Source of the DNA: Kalmusia sp. IMI 367209 | Taxonomy: Eukaryota; Ascomycota; Dothideomycetes; Pleosporales; Didymosphaeriaceae | Reading direction: 5' to 3' | DNA length: 64,000 nucleotides | Assembly (NCBI GenBank): GCA_027946365.1 | Contig: JAPEUQ010000003.1 | Coordinates: 1,488,001 to 1,552,000 of the forward strand | Shown: piece after piece, positions 62,481-64,000 of the stretch | How the letters are laid out: every line of letters begins with the position of its first letter | How positions within the stretch are numbered: position 1 is the first letter of the stretch | The notes under the pieces: model-generated | Told to the model about the DNA's origin: nothing | Seen by the model: only the letters and a program-made list of their open reading frames with translations | Database searches by the model: none | Program-made: the position numbers and the translations under genes

Positions 62481-64000
62481 GCTCTGTAGCGCGCAAACAT
62501 CATGCGGCAACCCGCACCCAATCTACAGAAGCGATGCGGTAGTGAGCCTAGCCAATCGACGCGTCAAGGTGGCGCCGACGATGTGCAATGCGGATTGCGA
62601 TCCCACAGCGGGTGTGACGAGCGATGCGGCGCGACGCAGGAACCGAGGAGAGGTAGTTGAAGGAGGCACGCGAGCTGGTGCACCAGGGTGTACAGAGCGA
62701 GAGCGGCCCAGGGCCGAGAGCAACAGCAGTCGCACGACAGGAAGACAGCGGGTGCAGCGGGCAGCGCGAAGCTAGTGTTGATAGCAAGCAGGCGAGGATG
62801 TTTGATGCGCTGCAAGGTGTGCCGACGATCGTTGACGCGCAACCGTGTCTCAGGTCGGCCAGGGGGCTGCGCAAAGTACAGACGACGAACAACGGAGCAC
62901 AAAGTCTAAACTTTGTGAAGACGCAGTCAGCATTGCGATGCGATGAAGCGGGAGTAGCAATAGAGGGGGTCCCGCAGAGGACCCGCTTGGGTTGAAGTTG
63001 GGGAGGCGACCGCTGGGGGGCTATGCTGGCGGGGACATAGTCTGGCGCACAGTGTGTGAACTCTTGCTATGTCCACGCGGAGAGAGAGAGAGACGGTGGA
63101 GACTGGAGCGCAGTAGACCTCGATCGAGACCGAGCGGAGCATGCAGTAAAGACGTACCTGACGTCGAAGGTGAGGCTGCCCAGAGGAACGATCTGCCACC
63201 GCACTCTTGGCCTTGCCAAGTCGATTATAGACCTGAAGCCCGGGATCGAAGGTTGGGTCGCTGCACTCGGTGCTGCGAGAACGGACAGCCGAGCACGTGG
63301 ATTTACCACAAAAGAAGACGATGGGCGTGTAGTTCAGGAAGAGAGAGGAACTTCACTGACGAAAGAAAGCGAGAAGACGGCTGATGGGCGGTGGAGGGAA
63401 GCTGGGGGAACATGCAAGGATAGACGACCGCAGCTAGCAATGTGCACGAGGCGGGTGGGCCGGCTTCCTCGTATTGAGCGAAGACACAGGCCATGCCCAA
63501 GCGCCGGGCCCTCGAGCTGACCCCATTCCTGACACTGTCCTGGCCGTCAAAGCGGCTTCTAACGAAGCTTCGACCTTCTCGACTGTCTCAAATCGGAAGT
63601 TACAGAGCTCAAATGCCAATCACGTAGGCCGCCAATGATGCATGAAAGGCGGCTATAAGCTCCAACCCATAGCTCTGGCGTTGTCTGCAGTCCATTCATC
63701 CAAGGCGGTCTCGAACACGCCATCCCCGTTGGCGGAGGATCCTGCAAATAGAGTTGCGCCAAAGCAACGGCCCAAGCTTGCAGTCAAGCATTCGCCAAGC
63801 AGTCTTCGAATGCTTATCTCGGGTCCACGCTCCGGCTGTTTCGATGCGCGTCGGTGCGCGTAGTGCGGTCATCATGAACGACACGAGGTCCCGAAGCACA
63901 AGAAAGATATTGTATCATGATGCTCACACGTGGCGATTTTCAAGATGAATGCAAACCGAAACGAGAAGCTATGATCGGTGCTACTCGCAACCTTGATGTT
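62481..64000. other. GC-rich region upstream of palF
   Basis: Many frames are open on both strands because of GC-rich composition, and they overlap each other without family features or splice support. An AG-rich stretch (AGAGAGAGAGAGAC) lies at about 63080. I see the palF promoter here and no gene. Confidence 0.5.
63206..63220. promoter_or_regulatory. Inverted pair of PacC/Rim101 sites
   Basis: CTTGGC (63206-63211) and GCCAAG (63215-63220) form a 15-bp inverted repeat with a 3-bp spacer, 726 bp upstream of the palF start codon. GCCARG is the known core for PacC and Rim101. Use by PacC is inference. Confidence 0.5.

Noticed and set aside
62481..64000. Several frames of 110-150 codons in the right-hand GC-rich end
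   Set aside because: They overlap on both strands, have biased Arg/Ser/Pro composition and no family motif; expected from GC-rich DNA.

Overview
The window is nuclear DNA of a filamentous ascomycete (Pezizomycotina). The protein set suggests Dothideomycetes, probably Pleosporales. The reasons are short GT-AG introns (mostly 47-80 nt) with CTAAC-like branch sites, compact intergenic spaces, genes on both strands, a CYP51B-type sterol demethylase, PalF/RIM8, a Zn2Cys6 regulator, a PTH11-like receptor and Prp28. I see no viral, plasmid or CRISPR content. The genus call is inference; the gene models were built by reading frames and splice sites by eye.

Layout. 0-11 kb: a partial SNF2/RING translocase, a SENP8-type deneddylase, a branched-chain aminotransferase, an Erv2 sulfhydryl oxidase and a LYAR zinc-finger protein. 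11-23 kb: CYP51, a Chk2/Cds1 checkpoint kinase, Atg10 and a large protein with the architecture of a meiotic axis (Red1/SYCP2) protein. 23-36 kb: two MFS transporters of different families, mS41, ARPC1, a Zn2Cys6 factor and a small conserved-looking membrane protein. 36-40 kb: a GGCT-like enzyme and a microsomal P450. 39.7-43 kb and 48.9-50.7 kb are AT-rich, gene-poor blocks that share a diverged repeat whose differences are almost all transitions, as expected after repeat-induced point mutation (RIP). 43-49 kb: a Q-rich protein, mL59, proteasome beta3 and Prp28. 50.7-64 kb: a PTH11-like receptor, a small coiled-coil protein, eIF3m, UMP/CMP kinase, a small mitochondrial protein, a fungal F-box-like protein and PalF.

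The genes are mostly housekeeping and do not form one pathway or a biosynthetic cluster. Small functional links exist: checkpoint/DNA damage (SNF2-RING, Chk2, the possible meiotic axis protein), ubiquitin-like systems (SENP8, Atg10, proteasome, PalF), mitochondrial translation (mS41, mL59) and membrane/sterol biology (CYP51).

Most notable observations: (i) four apparent single-base losses next to G or C runs that break otherwise conserved proteins (SNF2 tail, LYAR, and two in Prp28), a pattern that points to assembly error; (ii) a candidate fungal meiotic axis protein; (iii) an inverted PacC-type site upstream of palF and an SRE plus CCAAT pair upstream of CYP51; (iv) a UMP kinase start only 11 nt after the stop of a small mitochondrial protein on the same strand; (v) an initiator-only first exon in PUP3 and a 17-nt exon in the kinase gene.
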